Source: Desmodesmus armatus
Taxonomy: Eukaryota; Chlorophyta; Chlorophyceae; Sphaeropleales; Scenedesmaceae
DNA length: 64,000 nt
Direction of reading: 5' to 3'
NCBI GenBank assembly: GCA_007449985.2
Contig: VIIQ02000266.1
Span: forward strand, 23,002 to 87,001
Under the pieces are notes generated by a model that was not told the origin of the DNA, did not search any database, and saw only the letters and a program-made list of their open reading frames with translations. This document shows, piece by piece, positions 58,301 to 64,000 of this stretch. The position numbers and the translations under genes were made by a program. Position 1 is the stretch's first letter. The number at the start of each line of letters is the position of its first letter.

Positions 58301-59980
58301 CTCAGGCTCTGGAAACTGCAGGGGAGGGGGGGGAGCAGTGTCAGGGTGAACAAGTGAAGAGTGTGGGATGATGTGTCAGACGGGGGGAGCATGCTTGCCC
58401 AGCAGGGGGCTCCAGGCCCAGCGACCGTCATGCTCGGGCAGCTGCACAACACCGGGGGTAGGGGGGGGGGGGGTGTAAGGTAGCGCAACAACAAAAGTGA
58501 GGCTCTTGTTGTTGCGCTACCTTACCCCCCCCCCCCCCCCCCGGGGCTCCCTGCCCCCGGTGTTGTGCAGCTGCCTCAGCTGCCTGAGCCTGAGGGTCGC
58601 TTCGAAAGGAGCGTAAGGTGATGTTATGATCAAGGTTGCATGCATCCGAGAAAGGTTTTTGCACTGTTGCATTGCCCTTTGGGGGGGGGGGGGGATTGGC
58701 CCGGGAGGGGGGGGTCCCACCCCAGCGACAGCCTGCATCAGGCAGCTGGTAAGCTACAGCTGCCTTATGCAGAGGGTCGTTGGCCGTGGTACCCCCTGCA
58801 GCAATGCATGCACCCGCAGCCCCTTCCCACACAAACACACGTAAACACACGTTATCCCACATCCCTCAATTTCATCACTGCTGCCCTTGTCACGTGACTC
58901 ACACGGCTTTCTCATTCTCCTCACTGCAGCCCCTCCCCCTGCCGCCCTGCAGCTGCCGCTGCCTAAGCCAGAGGTCGCTGGACGTGGAACCCCTGCTGGG
59001 CAAGCATGCCCCCCCCCCCCCCCACACACACACACCCCGCGCAAGTTAACTCCATCTGACAGTTGGAGATGTATGTGTACATGAGTGTGCCAGCCAACCA
59101 ACTGCCACACTGCCAAGGGTGACACATGCTGGAAGCTACTACTGCTACTGCTGCGTATGATATCAGGGCCTCGCCTGCTCGCCTTCTCAGGAGCCAAAAA
59201 GGCTCAAAGGGGATAAAGCACTCATCAAGGAGCAAGATGAAGCAAAGCTACCACTACTGCTACTCATACTACCACTTTACTGGATCAGGGCCTCGCCTGA
59301 TCGCCTAAATGCACTATTGGCAATGCACTGCTAGCTGGGGGCTGTGCTTTACACAAACCTTGGAGGGCAAACTGTGTTGCGACTACAGGTGTACAGACTG
59401 TGTTTGCGCTGCTCTGTGAACCGTCTACTGCACTAAAGTGAAGCCACAGATGCAGACCTAGGCAGCCCACAGCGCACAGTGATGCTTGAGTGTCACTGCT
59501 GACAGCTGTGAGCGAGGGCCACACACAAACCTTGGAGGGCAAATGCATTATGACTACTTTGTGCACTTACTGTGCATTGCTGCGTAAACACACTACGACT
59601 GACCTGCAGAATTACTAAAGTGCCAAGCTGGCGTTATGTTACAGCTTGGCAACACACAGCGAACAGTGTTGCATGGCCCTTACCTCTGGAGTGTTACCAT
59701 CAGGCAGCACCCGCCACCCAGGACCCTGCAGCTTCGCCACTTCGGGAGATATCGTGCTGTTCAATGCTGCGTCCGTGAAAGGCGCTGCTGTTGCGGGCGT
59801 TGCTGCGAGAAAGGGGCACCCGCTGCTGCTTGTGCTCTGTCCAAGGTCAGCTGCTGCTTGCACCTTTTGGGTGAGGTGTCTGCTGCTTTTGGGCCTTGGA
59901 CGAACAGCTGCTGCGTTTAAGGGCTGCGAAAGTCGCGCTTGGGGCAAGTTCGATCGTGTTGGGAGCCTGTGCTGCAGCAT
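33804..59980 (-). CDS. Cytochrome P450, CYP85 clan (CYP120/CYP26-like), probably plastid-targeted
   Basis: This is a heme-thiolate monooxygenase; the substrate is unknown, and relatives act on sterols, brassinosteroids or retinoids. Exons (minus): 59980-59684, 57858-57758, 47391-47292, 46759-46610, 45411-45302, 44924-44821, 44043-43917, 43684-43556, 42806-42669, 41071-40910 and 34288-33804, about 634 residues. The first exon starts MLQHRLPTRS and is Ser/Ala/Arg-rich, like a transit peptide. Landmarks: FGPVFSWKLGPN; HMAPAFSREALRSYM (helix C region); PPIRLPGT, then LQARAELL, a CYP85-clan hallmark; IIAGNDTS (helix I oxygen-activating motif); EVLR (ExxR, helix K); FNPDRW (PERF-type); FSVGPHACLG with the heme-ligand Cys. 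Phases agree if one base is restored in exon 5 (near 45365) and one in exon 10 (near 40918). Almost every exon has partial tandem copies, and two introns hold large arrays. The family is certain and the clan likely. Confidence 0.85.
34489..39790 (-). repeat. Satellite array A, about 21 units, in the last P450 intron
   Basis: The unit is marked on the plus strand by AGGGTGCCAGCAGCTCATGA followed by GTGATG, at about 34489, 34806, 35079, 35351, 35589, 35812, 36126, 36299, 36663, 36903, 37187, 37452, 37719, 37975, 38242, 38435, 38757, 39045, 39275, 39515 and 39734. Spacing is roughly 170-365 bp. Other shared blocks are CAACGGCTGGTACCCCAGTT and CAGACCATCAAGCATGTG, with one or two C-runs per unit. 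No unit keeps a useful open frame, so it is treated as non-coding intron filler between P450 exons 41071-40910 and 34288-33804. Confidence 0.85.
34603..34642. repeat. 16-bp perfect hairpin in array A
   Basis: GGGTACTAATACTATA (34603-34618) and its exact complement (34627-34642) enclose an 8-nt AT-rich loop. It occurs once, near the gene-proximal end of the array. Confidence 0.85.
40025..40980 (-). repeat. Sixfold array of the SLYDNWALITQHT exon end
   Basis: Copies of the P450 exon 10 end with its donor lie near 40025-40085 (degenerate), 40166-40225, 40338-40405, 40539-40600, 40722-40785 and 40910-40980 (complete exon). All read DLQSLYDNWALITQHTLAA or close variants on the minus strand. The 40910 copy lacks one base relative to the others. 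Units of about 185 bp include CTCAACACCCCCCC and GGCGCCAAACA blocks, and the last three are nearly identical. Confidence 0.85.
40985..42016 (-). repeat. Fivefold array of the LGGKFVPAGSLLHMS exon start
   Basis: Copies lie at 40985-41071 (complete exon), 41238-41312, 41477-41551, 41693-41790 and 41930-42016. Each has its acceptor at the high-coordinate end and encodes LGGKFVPAGSLLHMSTFLGQ or variants. Spacing is about 225-240 bp. Sense-strand C-runs lie just upstream of the acceptors. Confidence 0.85.
42310..42806 (-). repeat. Threefold array of the helix K exon end
   Basis: KEVLRVAPPSGLVMRKTLVD or variants with donors occur at 42315-42392, 42438-42512 and within the complete exon 42669-42806. 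The downstream copies lack the upstream LIDQYGPELNVNTLDQMHYA part. Confidence 0.85.
43079..43905 (-). repeat. Array of helix I exon copies, units of about 241 bp
   Basis: AVLPLFPAVMDKLRQEQQQ or variants with donors occur at 43079-43157, 43320-43402 and in the complete exon 43556-43684. The first two units are nearly identical, including CCACCA and CAG microsatellites. An upstream fragment at about 43870-43905 repeats LIIAGNDT. Confidence 0.85.
43917..44475 (-). repeat. Copies of the LQARAELLEELKG exon start
   Basis: After the complete exon 43917-44043, copies with acceptors lie at 44190-44251 and 44340-44385, plus a fragment near 44436-44475. Each acceptor is preceded in the sense direction by a C-run (plus-strand G-run, for example 44055-44095) or a CTG/CAG tract. 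Confidence 0.8.
44603..44924 (-). repeat. Duplicated FQGMVAPPIRLPGT exon end
   Basis: A partial copy at 44603-44668 (FAALFQGMVAPP, then RLPGT) accompanies the complete exon 44821-44924. Spacers contain C-runs and AACACACAGA blocks shared between the units. Confidence 0.8.
45000..46025 (-). repeat. Six copies of LVDICQSQLDTWSS exon edges
   Basis: Exon-end copies lie at about 45000-45075 and in the complete exon 45302-45411. Exon-start copies with acceptors lie near 45527-45568, 45655-45702, 45817-45852 and 45984-46021. Several copies have CCCC where the complete exon has CCC, which identifies the probable one-base deletion. Confidence 0.8.
46121..46759 (-). repeat. Threefold array of the HMAPAFSREALRSYM exon end
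   Basis: HMAPAFSREALRSYMSTV with a donor occurs at 46121-46207, 46430-46496 and within the complete exon 46610-46759. A CA microsatellite (about 46370-46410) and C-runs lie between them. Confidence 0.85.
47070..47800 (-). repeat. Fourfold array of exon 3 edges (FGPVFSWKLGPN)
   Basis: The exon end (IIKTLLKQDSK) recurs at 47070-47116. The exon start (GPVFSWKLGPN) recurs at 47524-47566 and 47757-47798. The complete exon is 47292-47391. Confidence 0.85.
47895..52300 (-). repeat. Satellite array B, about 23 units, in P450 intron 2
   Basis: The plus-strand marker is AGCGCACACCCACACTGCTG followed by CAAC, with CACTTCAGGGTC, GTTGCAGACGTGTGGATG and TGCTGAGTGCTGAG between markers and one C-run per unit. 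Spacing is about 150-245 bp. Within it, a block near 48718-48990 is repeated almost exactly at 49075-49350, and one near 49800-50030 at 50178-50405 and 50567-50790, showing recent multi-unit duplication. Confidence 0.85.
52440..55740 (-). repeat. Satellite array C, about 13 units, in P450 intron 2
   Basis: The plus-strand marker is GGCTCACTGCTGGGCACACA followed by GAG, near 52480, 52768, 53036, 53254, 53497, 53735, 53999, 54265, 54559, 54847, 55129, 55428 and 55588. Companion blocks are GTGTGCCCAGCACTGAACCC, GACACACCCACACCGCTGCA and GGGTACTGTGTGG. Spacing averages about 260 bp. Open frames are short and shift between units, so it is treated as non-coding. Confidence 0.85.
55740..56745. mobile_element. 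Unique block interrupting array C; possible insertion
   Basis: A unit of array C breaks off near 55735 (GCTGCAAGGAAA) and array-like sequence (CACCAGGGTACTG, then CTGATGTAAC) resumes near 56770. The 1-kb block between has no array motif. It contains a 13-bp perfect hairpin (56017-56029 with 56034-56046) and a short plus-strand open frame (about 56462-56731) without a recognised domain. No terminal repeats were found. Confidence 0.4.
56910..58443 (-). repeat. Array of P450 exon 2 edges
   Basis: The exon end (GMGPFLIERYQ and donor) recurs near 56910-56945 (degenerate), 57139-57195, 57360-57413 and 57617-57670. The exon start (LPEPEGRWSWNPLLGEYGEM) recurs near 58007-58078, 58267-58318 and 58390-58443. 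The only complete exon is 57758-57858. Exon-end copies lie downstream of it and exon-start copies upstream. Confidence 0.85.
58439..58573. repeat. Large fold-back inverted repeat
   Basis: Arms 58475-58494 and 58506-58525 are perfectly complementary over 20 bp around an 11-nt loop. Outside them 58439-58458 and 58554-58573 are again perfectly complementary over 20 bp, with opposed G- and C-runs between. The strand of the exon 2 copies flips at this point. Confidence 0.9.
58556..59010 (+). repeat. Inverted copies of P450 exon 2
   Basis: On the plus strand, CAGCTGCCTCAGCTGCCTGA with GGGTCGCTTCG (about 58567-58605), AGAGGGTCGTTGGCCGTGG (58772-58800) and CAGCTGCCGCTGCCTAAGCC with GGAACCCCTGCTGGGCAAGC (58950-59007) are copies of the exon 2 start, opposite to the gene. 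They cannot contribute to the P450 message. Confidence 0.75.
59140..59683 (-). repeat. Duplications after P450 exon 1
   Basis: ATCAGGGCCTCGCCTG(C/A)TCGCC occurs at 59161 and 59284. CACAAACCTTGGAGGGCAAA occurs near 59352 and 59524, followed by related CACAGCG(C/A)ACAGTG(A/T)TGC blocks, an offset of about 171 bp leading up to the donor of exon 1. Confidence 0.75.
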
Positions 59981-60719
59981 CTTGGGAACAAAGATTGCAG
60001 AACTGCACTGCTGGACTGGAAGAAGAAAGAAGTGACTCGCTTGAGCGATGAAACAGAGCGATCAGAGGAACTTGAAGATGATCTGAATATTTTGGAGCCT
60101 GCAGCGGCTTTGTCTTGAGTACAGAGTACAGAGGTCTTGCGTAAACTTGGTGGTAGAGCGTAAACCAGGAACGGCAGCACACGGTTTCGACCGAGGCTTC
60201 TTTCAACTGTATGTTGATGTCGTCAACAATAATGTGGTTGGCTTCCAGAGGAAAACAAGGCGCGTTTTGTTGGGTTACGTAATCATGGATTAGACCAATG
60301 GTCACATGTGTGTGCAACCAAACGCGCAAACATGAAGCGTATACCGCTTCTTCCAGGCACCGTACTTCCAAGTCATCTATCGTCGGCGTGTGGACTACAC
60401 ATGAGTGCAAGCTGGAATGGAACCTGTGCAGTGGCCAGCCTGGCCCATCACAAGCGAGCATAACGCATATTTCCATGCAAACTTTGCACACATGTGACCT
60501 ACAACATCCTGTACAGCTGATTGTGGCAGACATCAGCAGGGATCACAAGGTTCAAAGGACAAAGTTTGATCGCGATCAGTCATAAACCCCCTCGAGTCAA
60601 AGTTATGCTTTGGCTTTGACAGCACGCGCTGCACGATTCCTCACATGAATTGTTGTTCTTAGTTAACTACGGCAAACAGTTTCACCAGTCCCCACCTCGC
60701 ACAAAACATACACAACAAA
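59981..60719. promoter_or_regulatory. Divergent promoter region, P450 and right-edge gene
   Basis: About 740 bp separate the two divergent starts. No homopolymers or tandem copies occur here, unlike the gene bodies. No named promoter element was recognised. A minus-strand frame stays open through much of it (to about 60533) but in a different frame from P450 exon 1, so it is not taken as coding. Confidence 0.45.
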
Positions 60720-60902
60720 ATGTTGGCCAACACCTGCAAGGGAGCAGTCAATGGCTGCCACAAATGGTCTTCTGCTCCGCCTGTAATCCATTCAAAACGT
60801 TCATCAACCTGTACAACAGCAACTTCAACATCAACAGCTGCAGCTGGCCATTCCCAGCTGTCGCGCTTGCAGCAGCACCACCATCACCACCACCAGCAGC
60901 AG

Positions 60903-60940
<38 letters not shown>

Positions 60941-63403
60941 GCGGTCACGGCTTGTGGCCCATGCAGCTGCAAAGAATGAGCCAGCGGTTCCTGAAAACGT
61001 TGACTTGAGTGACCCGCTGCTGCAGCAGCAGATAGATGCGCTGCTGCAGGAGTTGGACCCAGAACTGCTAATGGTAGGTGTGATGAGTGACGGGGGGGGG
61101 GGGGGGGGGGGTTATAGGGTGGGATGCTGTGGGGTGTAAAGTGTGCCAACAGTAGCAGCAGCAGCAGCAGCAGCAGATAGATGCGCTGCTGCAGGAGTTG
61201 GACCCTGAACTTTTGATGGTAGGTGTGATGAGTGACTTGGGGGAAAGGGGGGGGAGGGAGGGGGAGGGGGGAGAATAGGGTGGGATGCTGTGGGGTTTGT
61301 GCCAGCAGCAGCAGCAGCAGCAGCAGCAGATAGATGCGCTGCTGCAGGAGCTGGACCCCGAACTATTGATGGTAGGTGTGATGAGTGACAGGGGGGGGGG
61401 GGGATATAGGGTGGGATGCTGTGGGGTGTAAAGTGTGCCAGCAGTAGTAGCAGCAGCAACAGCAGCATTAGCAGCAGCAGCAGCAGCAGCAGATAGATGC
61501 GCTGCTGCAGGAGTTGGACCCCGAACTATTGATGGTGGGTGTGATGAGTGACGGGGGGGGGGGGGGGGGGTAAGGTGGGATGCTGTGGGGTGTCAAGTGT
61601 GCCAGCAGTAGCAGCAGCAACAGCAGCAGCAGCAGCAGCAGATAGATGTGCTGCTGCAGGAGCTGGATTCTGAACTTTTGATGGTGAGTTTGAAGAGTAG
61701 CAGTTTGGGGGGGGGGATATAGGGTGGGTGGCTGTCGCATGAAGCCCCTGCAGCCTCAGCAACAGCAGCAGCAGCAGCAACAGATAGATGCGCTGCTGCA
61801 GGAGAGTGACCCTGAACTATTGATGGTAGTTGTGACGGGTCACAGTGGTCTGGCATAGGGGGTGGATGGCTGTCGAGTGTAGAGTGGGCTAGCAGCAGCT
61901 GCTGCTGCAGGCGTTTGACCCAGAAATTCTGATGATAGGTGTGCCGGGTGACAGTGGGATGAACCCCATGCCACCAGCAGCAGCTGCAGCAGCAGCGAGA
62001 GAAGCAGGTGCCAGGTATCAAGATGAGCCCAGCCCGTCACCGAAGCTTAGCAGCAGCAGGAGCAGCAGTAGCTGGCATTGATGGCGACCGGATGTATGAC
62101 AAAAGCGGCAGCAAAAGAAAACCAAAGCATCATCAGCATGCTGTCATGTCTTGGGGCAACGTACCCCCTCCCCTTTCCCCCCCTGTACTACTTTCTCCTG
62201 CAACTGCTGGCATGCCTTGCCATGCCACCTCCTCCTTTTGCCTTTGTATATCTGCCAATGCAGGACGACACAGGGGACCTCATTTCAGCAGCAGCTGCAG
62301 CAGCAGCACAGCAGCAACAGGAGGTGGCGGCTGGCCAGCAGCAGCAGCAGCAGCAGCGGGGGCAAGGTCCCGAGATGGGGCCAGCCTTTCAGCAGATTTC
62401 AACAGGAGCAGCAGCAGCAGCAGCAGCAGCAGCGTGGCAATTTGAGGGTGATGCTGATAGTCAGGAGACGGAAGGGGGACTGCCAGAGGGGGTGGTGCTG
62501 GTAAGTGGCGCTGTGCTGGTGTTGTTTGGTGGGTGGGTGTGTTAGGCACGGAGGATACATGTGTATACACATGCAAGCCACATGCAAGCAATCTAAGCGG
62601 CACACCAACACAGTCCAACCAGGACAGCAAACCAGTGTGTGTGTGGAGGGGGGGGGGGGGGCGGCGGGGGAAGCACTGTCTTGAGTGTGTGTGTGGGGGA
62701 GCGGGTGAGGGGCAATGCAGGACCCCAGGGGAAGTAGGGAGGGTGGAAGTGGTTGGTCAAAAGGCAGAGGGGGGACTGCCAGAGGGGTGGTGCTGGTAGG
62801 TGGCTGTTTTTGTGTGGGGGGGGGGGGGGGGGGGGTGCTTGGGCTCTGTCACAGTAGAGGTTGATGTGGGGAGAGCCATCAGGAAGGGGGCCAGGCCGAA
62901 GCAAAGAGGGGGGGGGGGGCTGATCAAGAGTCCAAGGAGTGGCTGCCAGAGGGACTGGTGCTCTTGTGGGGAAGCAGAGGGGAGAGGGGGGGTCTTTTCC
63001 ACGTTTGACGGCCTACTGTACCAGCCCAGCAGCATCCCGCACCTATGCACAGGGCTCACTGCACCCCACAGCAATCCATGCAAACTCTGTGTGTGACGTC
63101 AGCTACACCGCTGCAACAAGCATCCAACAAGCAAAGGGCACAGCATGCACAGACAGCAAATCTGAAACAGAGTGGCAGCCAGCAGCGCTCCAGCATGCTG
63201 CTACGCAGTTAGGGCATGGGGGTCCCCTGAGGGTGGGGGGGGGGGGCAGTGGGGCGCAAAGGGCTGGGGGGCAGGGGCAATGGCAACCATGTGTGCCCAC
63301 CTCCGTGAGTTGCTAGGGACTAGCTGAGTGGGGGCGCCACTGCAACCAGCTCTGATTCAGCAGCAGTTGGCAGCCTGCCGTCACATTCACGGATTGCCCA
63401 ACA

Positions 63404-63447
<44 letters not shown>

Positions 63448-64000
63448 CCCCCCCCCCCCGCCACCCTCAAACAGACCAAGGCTGAGTACAGGCGCAAAGC
63501 AGCCATCTTGGTTGAATTGCTGGCTGCTAGCCGAGTCGAAGGGGGCACTGCATCTGATTCATTCCAACAGCAGCTAGCAGCTTTCAGGGTCGAAGTGGAT
63601 GAAGCAATTTTGCACATGCTGGAGAGGAGGGTGCAAGCAGCAGTTGAACACCAAGAGGTGGGTTTAGGGTTTGGGGTTGAGGGTTGGGCTGAAGGTTTAT
63701 GAGGTTCTCAGCTGTTTTGCATGCTGCATCCTGGACAGTCGTGACCAACCCGGGGGGGGGGGGGGGACTGTATCTGATAGCTTTCAGCAGCGGTTGGCAG
63801 CGTTTTGAGTTGAAGTGGATGAAGCAATACTGCACATGCTGGAGAGGAGGGTGCAAGCAGCACTTGAACACCAAGAGTGGGTTTGGGTTTGAAGGCGTAG
63901 GGTGTTGGATTTTCCCGCTCGGAGGCCGGTGTGCATGTTGCATCCTGACAGTTTAGTGAGCGCTTGAAGGGGGCAGGCCCGGGAGGGGGGGGGGGGGGGG
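60720..64000 (+). CDS. Unidentified protein with possible transit peptide, open to the right edge
   Basis: The function is unknown. Exons with GT-AG borders, all in phase 0, are 60720-61073, 62264-62500 and 63475-63657; the gene probably continues beyond the window. The first 45 residues, MLANTCKGAVNGCHKWSSAP onwards, are Ser/Thr/Lys/Arg-rich and acid-poor, compatible with a plastid transit peptide. Then come His/Gln runs, RRSRLVAHAAAKNEP and the acidic helix QQIDALLQELDPELLM. Exon 2 is Ala/Gln-rich and ends GGLPEGVVL. Exon 3 is a charged helix (TKAEYRRKAAILVELLAASR, then DEAILHMLERRVQAAVE). ATG 60720 is the first in this frame after the promoter gap. Six extra copies of the LLQELDPELLM exon end lie in intron 1. 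Confidence 0.55.
61074..61945 (+). repeat. Sixfold copies of the QQIDALLQELDPELLM exon edge
   Basis: Copies end at 61218, 61371, 61534, 61683 and 61825, with a degenerate one near 61937, after the first at 61073. Each has a CAG tract, the 16-residue segment, and a GT donor followed by GGTGTGATGAGTGAC and a G-run. Unit length is 142-163 bp. An acceptor inside the CAG tract falls on a codon border, so each copy could be a frame-neutral exon. Confidence 0.85.
62480..62965 (+). repeat. Copies of the GGLPEGVVL exon end
   Basis: After the complete exon end at 62500, the segment GGGGACTGCCAGAGGGGTGG recurs with a donor near 62769-62797 and in degenerate form near 62940-62965, separated by G-runs. 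Confidence 0.75.
63403..63447 (+). repeat. CTG tract and C-run before an acceptor
   Basis: About 15 CTG units and a C-run precede the acceptor at 63474, repeating the arrangement seen in the glycosyltransferase gene. Confidence 0.85.
63760..63880 (+). repeat. Decayed copy of exon 3
   Basis: SFQQRLAAF, then VEVDEAILHMLERRVQAA recurs about 216 bp after the complete exon. An in-frame TGA splits it and the donor is shifted, so it is non-functional as a whole exon. Confidence 0.8.

Noticed and set aside
59847..60533. A 228-codon minus-strand frame upstream of P450 exon 1
   Set aside because: It overlaps exon 1 in another frame; exon 1 (59980-59684) has the phase, donor and plastid-type composition expected for the P450 N-terminus.

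Overview
This window is nuclear DNA of a eukaryote, most likely a chlorophycean green alga of the Chlamydomonadales; a Haematococcus-like genome is my best guess, not a proof. The reasons are genes split by many GT-AG introns, very abundant CAG/CTG trinucleotide and G/C homopolymer tracts, TGTAA near gene 3' ends, TTTAGGG-type telomere-like motifs, and an exostosin-like glycosyltransferase of the EGF-containing type known from Chlamydomonas. No prokaryotic operon, tRNA, rRNA, CRISPR array or intact autonomous transposon was seen.

Layout: (1) 1-168, minus, the end of an unidentified gene leaving the window. (2) 2231-4758, minus, a RING plus DUF1232 protein resembling RNF170 ubiquitin ligases. 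(3) 5108-10541, plus, an ARGLU1-like SR/coiled-coil nuclear protein, divergent from gene 2. (4) 11100-22259, plus, an EGF plus exostosin (GT47-type) glycosyltransferase with one in-frame TGA and two apparent single-base deletions. (5) 23918-28540, plus, a secreted WSC plus GH16 (XTH-like) glucanase/transglycosylase. (6) 28541-33803, no convincing gene. (7) 33804-59980, minus, a plastid-targeted-looking cytochrome P450 of the CYP85 clan, about 635 codons spread over 26 kb. (8) 60720 to the end, plus, an unidentified possibly plastid-targeted protein that probably continues past the window. Genes 4 and 5 both concern extracellular or cell-wall glycans, gene 3 RNA processing and gene 2 protein turnover; nothing suggests one shared pathway.

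The striking property of the window is structural. In all six spliced genes, the real exons are accompanied by one to ten partial, diverged copies of themselves. Each copy is an exon edge with its splice site and adjacent intron, in tandem units of about 100-400 bp. The copies are separated by G or C homopolymers that follow the direction of the gene: in the sense strand G-runs follow 5' splice sites and C-runs precede 3' splice sites, for both plus- and minus-strand genes. Three larger arrays (about 21 units at 34.5-39.8 kb, about 23 at 47.9-52.3 kb, about 13 at 52.4-55.7 kb) fill two introns of the P450 gene. A fold-back inversion at 58.5 kb places copies of P450 exon 2 on the opposite strand. 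I inferred exon chains by requiring GT-AG borders, compatible phases and family motifs; the chains for genes 3, 4 and 7 close in phase, apart from a few single-base indels that are listed.
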